NCBI RefSeq assembly: GCF_001544495.1
Contig: NZ_FCNZ02000012.1
Span: 62,001-126,000 of the forward strand
Source: Caballeronia telluris
Lineage (GTDB): Bacteria > Pseudomonadota > Gammaproteobacteria > Burkholderiales > Burkholderiaceae
Direction: 5' to 3'
DNA: 64,000 nucleotides
Shown: one piece after another, positions 55,745-64,000 of the stretch
How positions within the stretch are numbered: the stretch's first letter is position 1
Layout of the letters: every line of letters begins with the position of its first letter
Made by a program: the position numbers and the translations under genes
Notes under the pieces: model-generated
What the model saw: only the letters and a program-made list of their open reading frames with translations
The model's database searches: none
What the model was told of the DNA's origin: nothing

Positions 55745-56932
55745 TCACCCCACGCCGAGCAACCCGCGCTTCGCGAGATTTGCGTACAGCGCGCGCACGC
55801 CGAAGGTCCACGGTTCGATCTCGGTCGAGAGCCGCACAGTATTGACGAGCGCGCCCAGTTGCGGCGTCGAAATGACGACGCGGTCGCCGAGGTGGTGCGT
55901 AAATCCGCCGCCCGCCGTGTCGCGATCCTTGATCGGCGAGAACATCGTGCCGAGGAACAGCATAAATCCGTCCGGGTATTGATGATGAGCGCCGGAGGTC
56001 TGCGCGACGAGGTCGGCCGGGTCGCGGCTGATCTCGCTCATGTGGCTCACGCCGTCGAGCACGAAGTCGTCGTCCGTGCCCTCGACGCGCAGCGAAACGC
56101 TCGACGCGCGCACGGTATCGAGCGTGAACGCGTCGTCGAAGAGACGCACGAACGGGCCGATCGCGCACGAGCCGTTGTTGTCCTTGCACTTGCCGAGCAA
56201 CAGCGCCGAGCGGCCTTCGATGTCGCGCAGGTTCACGTCGTTGCCGAGCGTCGCGCCGACGATCTCGCCGCGGCTGTTCACCGCGAGCACGATCTCCGGC
56301 TCGGGATTGTTCCAGGTCGACGCCGCGAGCAAACCGACATCGGCGCCGAAGCCGACGGCCGACATCGGCTGCGACTTCGAGAACACCTCGGCGTCCGGGC
56401 CGATGCCCACTTCCATGTATTGCGACCACGCGCCGCGCCGCTCCAGTTCGGCCTTGAGCTTCATCGCCGCTTCGGAGCCCGGTTCGATCTTCGAGAGATC
56501 AGTGCCGATCGTCGTGGCGATCATGTCGCGCACTTCGCGCGCCTTCGCCGGATCGCCGCCCGCCTGTTCCTCGATCACGCGCTCGATCAGACTCACCGCG
56601 AAGGTCACGCCGCACGCCTTGATCGCCTGCACGTCGCAGGGCGCGAGGAGCCGCACGGCGGGCGTCGCGGCGCCGGGCACGTTGGCGGCCATCAATGCGT
56701 CGACGCGTCCGAGCGACTCGCCGGGCGCCGTGCGCGCGATAAGTGCCGCATCCGCGCGTTCGAAGAGATCGGCGGTGGTCGGCACGGCCGACGTGATGTC
56801 GAACACCTCGCCGCCGCGCACGGCCACGACGCACGGGCCTTCGAAGCGGTCGGTCTTGCGCCATACGCGGCCGACCAAGAGCGCCTGGTCGAGATCATCA
56901 GGGAGGAAACCGGGTTCGGATGTCGCGGACAT
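55745..56932 (-). CDS. xylX: 2-keto-3-deoxy-D-xylonate dehydratase (FAH family, XylX type)
   Basis: The 395-residue protein belongs to the fumarylacetoacetate hydrolase superfamily. The metal-site residues are in ACGVTFAVSLIERVIEEQAG and EPEIVLAVNSRGEIVGATLG, followed by NDVNLRDIEGRS. In the Caulobacter Weimberg pathway XylX dehydrates 2-keto-3-deoxy-xylonate to alpha-ketoglutarate semialdehyde. Here it follows xylD by 25 nt, which supports that role. An L-arabinonate-route homologue would look similar. Confidence 0.83.
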   Translation of the reverse strand: MSATSEPGFLPDDLDQALLVGRVWRKTDRFEGPCVVAVRGGEVFDITSAVPTTADLFERADAALIARTAPGESLGRVDALMAANVPGAATPAVRLLAPCDVQAIKACGVTFAVSLIERVIEEQAGGDPAKAREVRDMIATTIGTDLSKIEPGSEAAMKLKAELERRGAWSQYMEVGIGPDAEVFSKSQPMSAVGFGADVGLLAASTWNNPEPEIVLAVNSRGEIVGATLGNDVNLRDIEGRSALLLGKCKDNNGSCAIGPFVRLFDDAFTLDTVRASSVSLRVEGTDDDFVLDGVSHMSEISRDPADLVAQTSGAHHQYPDGFMLFLGTMFSPIKDRDTAGGGFTHHLGDRVVISTPQLGALVNTVRLSTEIEPWTFGVRALYANLAKRGLLGVG

Positions 56933-56957
56933 AAAGAGATATTCCGATGAAGTGGGT

Positions 56958-58754
56958 TCAGTGCGAATGGCGCGGGTTGCCGCGCTCGGCGATCACTTTC
57001 AGATAGAGCGTCGCGGGTTCGAGGCAGCCGCCCGTCGAAAGCTGGCCGACCGTCTGCCGGTACAGTTCCTGCCACGGCGTCTGCGCGGGCGGAAACTCGA
57101 AGTGCATCGTGGCGCGCCGCGCTGCAAGTTCGTCTTCGTCGATGAGCACGTTCACGCTGCGCGCGTTCAGGTCGACGCGAATGCGGTCGTTCGTGCGCAG
57201 CAGCGACAGCCCGCCGCCGACGGCCGCTTCCGGCGACATGTTGAGAATCGACGGACTCGCGGACGTGCCGCTTTGCCGGCCGTCGCCCATCGTCGGCAGC
57301 GAGATGATGCCCTGCTTCACGAGCGCGGCGGGCGGCGCCATGTTGACCACTTCCGCGCTGCCCGGATAGCCGACTGTGCCCGCGCCGCGAATCACGAGAA
57401 TGCAATGCTGGTCGATGTCGAGCGACGGATCGTTGATGCGCGCATGATAGTCCTCGGGGCCGTCGAAGACGATGGCGCGCGCTTCGAAGGTGTTTTCCGC
57501 GCCCGGCTCGCTCAGATAAGTCTGCTGGAACGCCTCGCCGACGACCGACATCTTCATGATCGCGCTGTCGAAGAAATTGCCCGACAACACGATGAAACCC
57601 GCGCCGTGCTTGAGCGGCTCGGCGGCGGTCATGATGACATCGCCATCCGCCTCGGGCGCCGCGTCGGCAATTTCACCGATGCTTTTGCCCGACACGGTCA
57701 GGCAGTCGCGATGCACGAGACCGGCTTTCGCCAGTTCGCGCAGCACGGCGGGCACACCGCCCGCGCGATGGAAGCTTTCGCCGAGATACTCGCCGGCCGG
57801 CATGCAGTTCACGATCAGCGGCACGTCGACGCCGACGCGCTGCCAGTCGTCGAGACTCAGTTCGATGCCCATGTGCCGCGCAATCGCGATCAGATGCGGC
57901 GGGCAGTTGGTGGACGCACCGAGCGCCGACGCCACCACGATCGCGTTCTCGAAGGCCGCTTTCGTCATGATCCGCGACGGGCGCACGTCCTCGCGCACGA
58001 GGTCGACGATGCGCTTGCCGGTCGCGTACGCCATCTGCCCGCGCTCGCGATACGCCGCCGGAATGCTCGCGCATCCGGGCAGCGACATGCCGAGCGCTTC
58101 GGCGAGGCTGTTCATCGAGAGCGCGGTGCCCATCGTGTTGCAATGGCCGATGGAAGGCGACGAGGCCGTCGTCAGTTCCATGAAGCCTTCGTAGTCAATT
58201 TCGCCCGTCGCCAGCAGATTGCGCGCGTGCCAGATGACCGTGCCGGAGCCGACGCGCTTGCCCTGATGCCAGCCGTCGAGCATCGGACCGCCCGAGAGCA
58301 CGATGGCCGGCATGTCGACGGTGGCCGCCGCCATCAGGCAGGCGGGCGTGGTCTTGTCGCAGCCGGTGGTCAGCACCACGCCGTCGAGCGGGAAGCCGTG
58401 CAGGATCTCCACGAGCCCGAGGTACGCGAGATTGCGATCGAGCGCGGCGGTCGGCCGGCGGCTCTGCTCGGCGAGCGGATGCATCGGGAATTCCATCGGA
58501 ATGCCGCCCGCGTCGCGGATGCCCGCCTTCGTGCGCGCGGCGAGTTCGATGTGATGGCGGTTGCACGGCGCGAGATCGCTGCCCGTCTGCGCAATGCCGA
58601 TGATCGGGCGGCCCGACTGCAATTCCTCGCGCGTCAGGCCGTAGTTCATGAAGCGCTCGACGTAGAGCGCGGTCATGTCGGCGTGGGCGGGATCGTCGAA
58701 CCATTCCTGGCTGCGCAGGCGCCGGGCGCCGCGCGGTGTGCTGGGCTGGGACAT
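56958..58754 (-). CDS. xylD: D-xylonate dehydratase (IlvD/Edd family, XylD type)
   Basis: The 598-residue enzyme follows Caulobacter XylD closely: RRLRSQEWFDDPAHADMTAL, ERFMNYGLTREELQSGRPII, PTAALDRNLAYLGLVEILHG and VLTTGCDKTTPACL. The cluster ligands are C64, C132 and C205, as in [2Fe-2S] sugar-acid dehydratases. It converts D-xylonate to 2-keto-3-deoxy-xylonate. ATG 58754 is chosen because GGAG stands nine bases upstream; ATGs at 58763 and 58769 are alternatives. L-arabinonate is a possible second substrate. Confidence 0.87.
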   Translation of the reverse strand: MSQPSTPRGARRLRSQEWFDDPAHADMTALYVERFMNYGLTREELQSGRPIIGIAQTGSDLAPCNRHHIELAARTKAGIRDAGGIPMEFPMHPLAEQSRRPTAALDRNLAYLGLVEILHGFPLDGVVLTTGCDKTTPACLMAAATVDMPAIVLSGGPMLDGWHQGKRVGSGTVIWHARNLLATGEIDYEGFMELTTASSPSIGHCNTMGTALSMNSLAEALGMSLPGCASIPAAYRERGQMAYATGKRIVDLVREDVRPSRIMTKAAFENAIVVASALGASTNCPPHLIAIARHMGIELSLDDWQRVGVDVPLIVNCMPAGEYLGESFHRAGGVPAVLRELAKAGLVHRDCLTVSGKSIGEIADAAPEADGDVIMTAAEPLKHGAGFIVLSGNFFDSAIMKMSVVGEAFQQTYLSEPGAENTFEARAIVFDGPEDYHARINDPSLDIDQHCILVIRGAGTVGYPGSAEVVNMAPPAALVKQGIISLPTMGDGRQSGTSASPSILNMSPEAAVGGGLSLLRTNDRIRVDLNARSVNVLIDEDELAARRATMHFEFPPAQTPWQELYRQTVGQLSTGGCLEPATLYLKVIAERGNPRHSH

Positions 58755-58824
58755 CGTGCTCATCTCCATGAGTTGTTTTCCGACGACGCATCGAGTGCGT
58801 TCGTTCGACTCCGGCCGCTTTGCG

Positions 58825-58851
58825 TTACCGGTAACATTTTTCCAATGTTAG
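58825..58851. promoter_or_regulatory. Overlapping operators upstream of xylD
   Basis: GTTACCGGTAAC (58825-58836) is a perfect palindrome with the central CG typical of LacI-family operators. It shares its right arm with a second dyad, TAACATT-TTTCC-AATGTTA (58833-58851). Both lie in the 124-nt gap between the LacI gene and xylD. Confidence 0.65.
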
Positions 58852-58878
58852 CACGCGGCGTCTCGCGGCTTCATCAGT

Positions 58879-59937
58879 TTAGGCGCTTTCCCGAGCGATC
58901 ACCGTGTAGGCGATGTTCACTTTCGTGGACGCGCGCGCTTGGGCGCGATCGCCGTTCAGTGCGGCGAGCAGCGTTTCGCCGGTGCGAAAGCCGATGCCGT
59001 GCGCGTCCACCGAGACGGTCGTGATCGTCGGTTGCGAGCACGCGGACACTTCGAAGTTGCCGAATCCCGCGACGGCGATGTCGCCGGGCACGGAGAGGCC
59101 GCGCCGGTGGCACTGCATGATCGCGCCGAACGCGGACATGTCGCTCACGCACATGACGGCGTCCGTGTCGGGCCACTGGTCGAGGAGCGCATCGAGCGCG
59201 GGCGCGCCGTGACTCATCGTGACCGGCGAATCGCCCAGCCGCACGACGCGCGGTTCGCCGAGCGCGAGCGCCCGAATCTCCTGCCGATACCCCTTCAGGC
59301 GCTCCAGCCCGCGCCGGTCGAGATCGCCCGCCCCGCCGATGAAGCCGATTCGCCGGTAACCGCGCGCGGCGAGATAGCGCACCATCTCCCGCGCAGCTTT
59401 CGCGTTCGAGAAGCCCACGGCCGCGTCGATCGGATCGGCCGGCAGGTCCCACATTTCGACCACCGGAATGCCCGAGCGCACCAGGAGTGCGCGCGTCGCC
59501 GCGGTGTGCTGCGCGCCGGTAAGCGCGACGCAGCGCGGCTGATGCCGGAGCATCGAACGCACGAGCCGTTCTTCACGATCGAGGTCGTAATCGGTGTCGC
59601 CGAGCAGCAGCTGGAGACCCTTCGGTTCGAGCGCTGCGGTCAGGCCGCGGACGGTATCGGAGAAATTGGAACTGGCAAGCGACGGCACCAGTACGGCGAC
59701 GAACTCCGAGCGCCCCGAGGAGAGCGCGCCGGCGGCGGCATCGGCGACGTATCCGAGTTCGTCGATGGCTTGCCGCACGCGCTCGCGCGTCGCGAGTGCG
59801 ACGCTGTGTCCCGCGAGCACGCGCGAGACCGTCATCTTCGAGACGCCGGCGAGACGCGCGACGTCAGACATGCGCGCCGGCGCGCTCGGGACGACGGATT
59901 GACGCGCGGCGTCGACGGTGGTGCTGGAGTTGCCCAT
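58879..59937 (-). CDS. LacI-family transcriptional regulator
   Basis: The 352-residue protein has an N-terminal LacI HTH (RMSDVARLAGVSKMTVSRVL, hinge ERVRQAIDELGYVADAAAGA) and a sugar-binding domain (FVAVLVPSLASSNFSDTVRG, RIGFIGGAGDLDRRGLERLK, DIAVAGFGNFEVS). It lies directly upstream of xylDX on the same strand, with a matching operator between. It is likely a pentose- or sugar-acid-responsive repressor of xylDX, comparable to XylR of Caulobacter. The GntR/gluconate branch of LacI is an alternative. Confidence 0.87.
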   Translation of the reverse strand: MGNSSTTVDAARQSVVPSAPARMSDVARLAGVSKMTVSRVLAGHSVALATRERVRQAIDELGYVADAAAGALSSGRSEFVAVLVPSLASSNFSDTVRGLTAALEPKGLQLLLGDTDYDLDREERLVRSMLRHQPRCVALTGAQHTAATRALLVRSGIPVVEMWDLPADPIDAAVGFSNAKAAREMVRYLAARGYRRIGFIGGAGDLDRRGLERLKGYRQEIRALALGEPRVVRLGDSPVTMSHGAPALDALLDQWPDTDAVMCVSDMSAFGAIMQCHRRGLSVPGDIAVAGFGNFEVSACSQPTITTVSVDAHGIGFRTGETLLAALNGDRAQARASTKVNIAYTVIARESA

Positions 59938-60028
59938 CGGGGAAATTCGGTCCGGATCGTGAGTGAAGGCCTGCCCGTCATGATACGGCAGGCCTCATTC
60001 GCGGCTCCTTCCGGGGTCCGCGCGAGCC

Positions 60029-60062
60029 AAAAAAAGGGCCGCAACGAACGTTGCCGCCCTTT
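60029..60062 (-). terminator. Rho-independent terminator of the 49-codon gene
   Basis: On the minus strand AAAGGGC and GCCCTTT arms flank a GCAACG/CGTTGC stem with one C-C mismatch. Seven T residues follow. It starts 64 nt after the stop of the 60126-60275 gene. Confidence 0.8.
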
Positions 60063-60125
60063 CACGTCTCTCGACGATTTTTCTCGCGATCCAGCCAGCC
60101 AGCAGCGGCGCCAGGCCGCTACGGC

Positions 60126-60275
60126 TTACTTGCGACGATAAGCGTCGACGAGGATTTCGCAGTTCTGGACATGCAGGTCGAGCGCGCGGTTCCATTCGCG
60201 ACGCGTGACGGCCATGGCGTTGCGCAGCCAGGAGCCGAAGGAAACGAGAATCGAGGTTTGAGCGGTGGTCTTCAT
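60126..60275 (-). CDS. 49-residue basic protein, unknown function
   Basis: The frame encodes MKTTAQTSILVSFGSWLRNA, then MAVTRREWNRALDLHVQNCE and ILVDAYRRK. Codon choice is strongly GC-biased, and its own strong terminator follows, so I take it as a real gene. The region upstream (60276-60427) is AT-rich and promoter-like. It is helical and amphipathic, with one Cys. I recall no named family; it may be a small burkholderial conserved protein. Confidence 0.65.
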   Translation of the reverse strand: MKTTAQTSILVSFGSWLRNAMAVTRREWNRALDLHVQNCEILVDAYRRK

Positions 60276-60427
60276 GGCGGTTATCCGGGTAAGTAGCTAA
60301 GGGATAACCCTTATAATACACCTTTTATGCTGCAGTGCAACCTATCTTTAAAAAACAACAGTCTGCAATGGGTTGTTTTGCAACGAAATTTTGGGCCTTT
60401 CGTCTGCCGAACGAGGGCCGCGAACTC

Positions 60428-62632
60428 TCACTTCATCTTCAAAATGACCGCCGTCGCCGGGTCGTATCGGTATCCCTTTTGAGCGAGTTGTTGCGCCATC
60501 TTCTCGCCGATCAGACTCTGCTGCGCCTCCCGGAACACCAGTTCGTGATCGGGTTTCAGCCGTTCGAGTTCGGAGGAGAGCTTTCGCATGAGCGCGACCT
60601 CGCCGACGCTTCGCGCGTTGATGATCAAGTTCTCCTCGTTCGCCTGTTCGAGCCGCTGCTTGAGATCCTTCGCATACGACACCCACTGTTCGGCCTTTGT
60701 GCGCAGATTGCCATACGCCTTCTCATGCGCCCTGGCCTGCGCCGTCACCTGACGCTGCAACGCGATGACTTCATCGGCACTCGCGCCGCCGGCCGCCCGA
60801 ATCTCTACCTCGCGGCCAGGCACGCTTTTAAGCGCGGCATCGGCGTGCTCCTGCTTTGCGAGGCGATGTTCCAGTTCGGCGGCATGAAGCTCCGCCGCAT
60901 CCGCGCGTTCCCGTGCAGCCGCGACCTCTTGCGCGACAGCCCTCAACTCGGCACCTGCCACCGCGTCGTGGCCGCTCAGCGCCGCGATCTGCTCGCGGGC
61001 CTGCCCGAGTTCGCGCGTGACGCGCTCCAGCTCCTCGATCCGAACCGATGCTTCTTCGAGCCGAGACGCGGTGGACTTGCGCTCTTCGGCAAGCGCCTCG
61101 CGCGACGCCTGAAGTTCCGCTGCCATTGCGCGATGAGCCGACGCGCGTTCGGTTTCCAGCACGGAGTGTTCGGCGAGTCTCTCTCCCGCCTGCGCGGCCG
61201 CCGCTTCCGCGGCTTGCGCGCGCGAAGCAGCCGCGCTTGCCTCGTGGCTCCATCGTTCGACCTCTTCCGACTTCGCCTGACACGCGGCGCCGAGCGCGGC
61301 AATTTGCTGCCGCGCCTCGTCGCGCTCCTGAAGGGCCGCTGCCAGTTCGTCATTCCTGCTCGCGGCGACTGCGTTCAATTCCTCATGCGCCCGGGTGAGG
61401 CGCGTTGCCGCCTCGTCGATGTGCGCAGCGTGCGCCACGCGTTCGGCTTCAAGCGCGCCGCGCGCGGCTTCCAATTGTGATTCGAGCTCGGAGACTTTCG
61501 CGAGTGCCTCGCTGACCTGCGCCGCGGCCGCCTCGGCGGCTTCCGCGCGGGAAATCGCCGCGCGCGCCTCGTGGCTCCATCGCTCGACCTCTTCCGACTT
61601 CGCCTGACACGCGGCGCCGAGCGTCGCAACTTCCTGCCGCGCTTCGTCGCGCTCCCGAAGGGCCGCTGCCAGTTCGTGGTTCCTGCTCGCGGCGACGGCG
61701 TTCAATTCCTCATACGCCTGCGTGAGGCGCTTTGTCGTTTCGTCGACGTGGGCGGCGTTCGTCACACGTTCGGCTTCAAGCGCGCTGCGTGCAGCGTCCA
61801 GTTCCGATTCGAGCGCGCGGATTCTCGCGAGTCCATCGCTCACCTGCGACGCCGCGGCCGCCTCGGCGGCTTCCGCGCGGGAAGTCGCGGCTCGCGCTTC
61901 GCGGCTCCATCGCTCGACCTCTTCCGACTTCACCTGACACGCGGCGCCCAGCGTGGCAAGCTCCTGTTGCAGGCGGTCGCATTGCTCGCTGACGCGCGCT
62001 ACCTCGTCGTTCCTGTTCGAGATTTCGGCGATCAATCCCTCCCGCGCCCGGCCCTGTTCCTCGATCGACGCCCGGGCGGCCTGCAGGCCGTCTTCCGCCG
62101 AAACAACGCGCTGGAGCAGTTCAGCCGCCCGTGCCTCGGCGGCTTCTCCGCGCGCGTTGGCCGCCGCAAGCGCGTTTTCGAACGCGTGTACCGAGTCTTC
62201 GGAAGCACGCAAGCGCTCCGTCGCGAGGGCGAGATCGTGGCGATCCTTGGCCGCGTCCTCGTGCGTCTTCTGATACTCGCCGAGCGCTTCGTCTCGCTCG
62301 GCAAGGATCGACGCGAGTTGATCGCTCAATGCGTGCACGCGCTGATTCAGCACGCGCTCGGCGTCTTCGCGCGAAGCGGCCCACAGGCGTCTCGCGGCCT
62401 CCATGAGCGTTCCGGCGATCTCCTCCGGCACCTCGGCCGCCGGTTGGGCCTGCGACGCGGGACGCTGCTTCGCCGCTTGCCATCGCTGCAACGCCGCGGC
62501 GATCTCGACGATCGATCCGGTATTGAGTTCCGACCAAACAGTCACGGGCGATACCCGCCGCCCTTCGTCGATCATGCGATCCGCGATCGAAGCGATGTAT
62601 TCGTCGGTCATGCTGGCTGCGTCTTCGGACAT
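60428..62632 (-). CDS. KfrA-like coiled-coil DNA-binding protein with three long repeats
   Basis: The 734-residue protein starts with a KfrA_N-type DNA-binding domain (DEYIASIADRMIDEGRRVSP, then TVWSELNTGSIVEIAAALQR). A coiled coil of about 570 residues follows. Residues about 225-490 hold three near-identical repeats that start at LGAACQ 228, 338 and 447 (period 110 and 109 residues). Each repeat contains KSEEVERW, SRAEAAEAAAA, ALEAERV and EELNAVAASRN. A conserved KfrA-like tail ends YRYDPATAVILKMK. KfrA proteins are plasmid-borne partition-associated regulators; no partition genes are adjacent here. Confidence 0.83.
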   Translation of the reverse strand: MSEDAASMTDEYIASIADRMIDEGRRVSPVTVWSELNTGSIVEIAAALQRWQAAKQRPASQAQPAAEVPEEIAGTLMEAARRLWAASREDAERVLNQRVHALSDQLASILAERDEALGEYQKTHEDAAKDRHDLALATERLRASEDSVHAFENALAAANARGEAAEARAAELLQRVVSAEDGLQAARASIEEQGRAREGLIAEISNRNDEVARVSEQCDRLQQELATLGAACQVKSEEVERWSREARAATSRAEAAEAAAASQVSDGLARIRALESELDAARSALEAERVTNAAHVDETTKRLTQAYEELNAVAASRNHELAAALRERDEARQEVATLGAACQAKSEEVERWSHEARAAISRAEAAEAAAAQVSEALAKVSELESQLEAARGALEAERVAHAAHIDEAATRLTRAHEELNAVAASRNDELAAALQERDEARQQIAALGAACQAKSEEVERWSHEASAAASRAQAAEAAAAQAGERLAEHSVLETERASAHRAMAAELQASREALAEERKSTASRLEEASVRIEELERVTRELGQAREQIAALSGHDAVAGAELRAVAQEVAAARERADAAELHAAELEHRLAKQEHADAALKSVPGREVEIRAAGGASADEVIALQRQVTAQARAHEKAYGNLRTKAEQWVSYAKDLKQRLEQANEENLIINARSVGEVALMRKLSSELERLKPDHELVFREAQQSLIGEKMAQQLAQKGYRYDPATAVILKMK
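60500..62000. repeat. Three-fold ~330-bp tandem repeat in the KfrA-like gene
   Basis: Nucleotide copies of the coiled-coil repeat have offsets of 330 and 327 bp. Phrases such as CTCGACCTCTTCCGACTTC recur near 61257, 61585 and 61915. The true repeat span is about 61160-61970. Confidence 0.7.
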
Positions 62633-62892
62633 AGGCGCCTCGCAAATCAGTGTGGCAGACTTGAACTGAAGCTGGTCTATACGTTACTACACTGTCCGCA
62701 CTCCCCGTTGTGCTGCGGGAGACCAGAGGGCGCTGCGCGCGGACGAGCGAAGTCCACGAAGCAGTAAGCATGGTCGGCAGAACGAGAGCGGCTTGCAGGG
62801 GCGCCGCACATGCGTCGGCGGTGGACTATGCTTGCACAGGTGCCGCCGGCGCAGGTGGCCGCGCGCGGCGCCTGATTCAGAGGAGAGCTACC

Positions 62893-63201
62893 ATGACTAC
62901 GCCGCTGAGAATGCGATCGCTGCTGCCCGTGTTCGGATTCCTGCTCGCTGGCTGCGCCGCCGGCGGCATGCAAGAGAGCGCGACGCACTTGAGCCCGACC
63001 GAGTGTCGCGACCTGACCGCGCTCAGGAGCAACGCGCCGCCCACGATGGAGCAACACCATAGCGAACTGTCCGCCCTCAGGAAGGCGGGCTACGACCCGT
63101 CGAGGTTTTTCGATCCGTATTACCCGGACGATCTGCAAGCGGCGCAGCGGCAAGTCGATCTTTGGTTTCAGGCAGATTGTCAGCCTGCGCGGCCCGGTTG
63201 A
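62893..63201 (+). CDS. Small lipoprotein with DUF4148-like domain
   Basis: The 102-residue protein has a lipobox (FLLAGC, Cys 21) and a short domain, LSALRKAGYDPSRFFDPYYP followed by DDLQAAQRQV. This is the DUF4148 pattern of small secreted burkholderial proteins. AGGAG precedes ATG 62893. It is anchored in the outer or inner membrane by lipid, and the role is unknown. It is divergent from the KfrA-like gene. Confidence 0.8.
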   Translation: MTTPLRMRSLLPVFGFLLAGCAAGGMQESATHLSPTECRDLTALRSNAPPTMEQHHSELSALRKAGYDPSRFFDPYYPDDLQAAQRQVDLWFQADCQPARPG

Positions 63202-63564
63202 CGGGCGGGGCATCACCGGTTAGTCGAACCGCTGACTACGCGGCACGATCGCGGCAATGGCGTCTCAACGTGGCCGTTTGCACGCACTCGGCCATGACGT
63301 CAGAGAAGCGGCCACTAGCCTCCAGGCGTTAGCTACGGCTTGAACGACGCGGTTGGACGTACCGACGTGCAGCGCGAATGGTAAGCCGCTGAAACGCTTG
63401 CGCGTAAGACCGATGCGAGCTAAACCTCCACTTTGTCCCGCTTCACGGCCGGCGCAAATTGCGCAGCGACAAGTGGGAAGCTTCGAGTCACCGTGCGGGA
63501 CAGCCTAGGCTTTACCCCTCAACGAAGATGACGTTGCGTCGCAAACCGTATCCGGAGGCAATCG
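63202..63564. other. Gap without recognised gene
   Basis: This 363-nt gap holds no convincing frame. It contains the palindrome GCGCAAATTGCGC (63452-63464). GC content and stop density differ slightly from neighbouring genes. I found no transposase signature. Confidence 0.35.
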
Positions 63565-63948
63565 ATGTCGGAACAAGAAATCCGTCAGGCCCTGAACGCG
63601 CACTGGGACGCGTCATCAAAGGGCAACCTCGACGCAGAACATGAAATCTACGATGACAATGCCGTCTGCGATTATCCGCAGTCGGGTGAGCGGATCCTCG
63701 GGCGAAGCAACTTGCAGGCGCTGCGGGGTCATCATCCGGACAAACCATCGGGCTTCGACGTGAGGCGAATTCTGGGCAAGGGCGAACTCTGGATCACCGA
63801 ATACACGATCGCATATACGGGGCGCCCGTCGTGCGTCGTGAGCATCATGGAGTTCCGCAACGGCAAAGTCGTTCACGAGACGCAGTACTTTTCGGATCCC
63901 TTCGAGGCGCCGAAGTGGCGCAGTCAATGGGTCAACGCCGCCGCGTGA
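63565..63948 (+). CDS. NTF2-fold (SnoaL-like) protein
   Basis: The 127-residue protein has the nuclear-transport-factor-2 cone fold pattern: IRQALNAHWDASSKGNLDAE, IYDDNAVCDYPQSGERILGR and EFRNGKVVHETQYFSDPFEA. Such proteins are isomerases, hydrolases or ligand binders, and the substrate here is unknown. GGAGG lies 8 nt upstream of the ATG. The right window edge lies 52 nt after the stop. Confidence 0.85.
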   Translation: MSEQEIRQALNAHWDASSKGNLDAEHEIYDDNAVCDYPQSGERILGRSNLQALRGHHPDKPSGFDVRRILGKGELWITEYTIAYTGRPSCVVSIMEFRNGKVVHETQYFSDPFEAPKWRSQWVNAAA

Positions 63949-64000
63949 TGCGGCGTAGTTCTGTCGTCGATCGCGTTGTCCGAAATTGCAGGTCGTATTC

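Noticed and set aside
54306..56429. 707-residue minus-strand frame across the purine permease and xylX
   Set aside because: Low-complexity Arg-rich antisense product that overlaps two well-supported genes.
63202..63564. Possible insertion-sequence remnant
   Set aside because: No terminal inverted repeats, target duplication or transposase motif could be found by eye.

Overview
The window reads as a stretch of beta-proteobacterial chromosome, most likely a Caballeronia/Paraburkholderia/Burkholderia relative. The support is high GC with strongly GC-biased third codon positions, typical burkholderial families (DUF3331, DUF4148-like, DUF2945, OmpW, OprD, an OxlT-like MFS carrier), and dense operons with 1-14 nt overlaps. 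I see no rRNA, tRNA, CRISPR array, intact insertion sequence, integrase or phage gene. The left edge cuts a hybrid sensor kinase.

Layout. 1-9.3 kb: hybrid histidine kinase, two transglutaminase-fold proteins, a Tat-exported aldo/keto reductase, small stress-type proteins (DUF1810, DUF2945, PRC-barrel) and an AcuI-type reductase. 9.3-23.8 kb: mixed housekeeping and accessory genes: a chemoreceptor, a PLP enzyme, a sirtuin, a sugar-acid type dehydrogenase, a DeoR regulator, NudK, a cold-shock protein, a serine-dehydratase-like enzyme, OmpW, an extensin-like protein, DUF3331 and a thioredoxin-reductase-like ferredoxin/flavodoxin-NADP reductase. A decayed beta-propeller gene fragment lies at 15.16-15.29 kb.

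23.8-33.5 kb is a respiratory and nitrosative-stress block. A six-gene minus-strand operon encodes a ba3-type (B-family) terminal oxidase: subunits I, II and a tiny IIa, plus di-, tri- and di-haem cytochromes c. An FNR/ANR-type box lies upstream of it. Next to it sit norR and, divergently, hmp-nnrS. Three NorR-type GTC-N5-GAC sites lie inside the first codons of norR, ahead of a sigma-54-like promoter for hmp.

33.9-39.9 kb: a glpSTPQUV-type glycerol ABC transporter operon. 40.4-41.7 kb: an oxalate/formate-type MFS carrier. 42.1-50.5 kb: an OprD porin, an oppABCDF peptide importer and a divergent LysR regulator, with an elaborate nested dyad between the last two. 50.5-55.7 kb: VOC protein, SDR, gamma-glutamyltransferase and a purine permease. 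55.7-59.9 kb: xylX-xylD with a LacI regulator, i.e. part of the Weimberg route for D-xylose. 60.1-64 kb: a 49-codon gene, a KfrA-like coiled-coil protein with three ~110-residue repeats, a small lipoprotein and an NTF2-fold protein.

The picture is a versatile aerobe or microaerobe that defends itself against nitric oxide and takes up glycerol, peptides and pentose-derived acids. Functions are assigned by motif and remembered family resemblance. No search was run.
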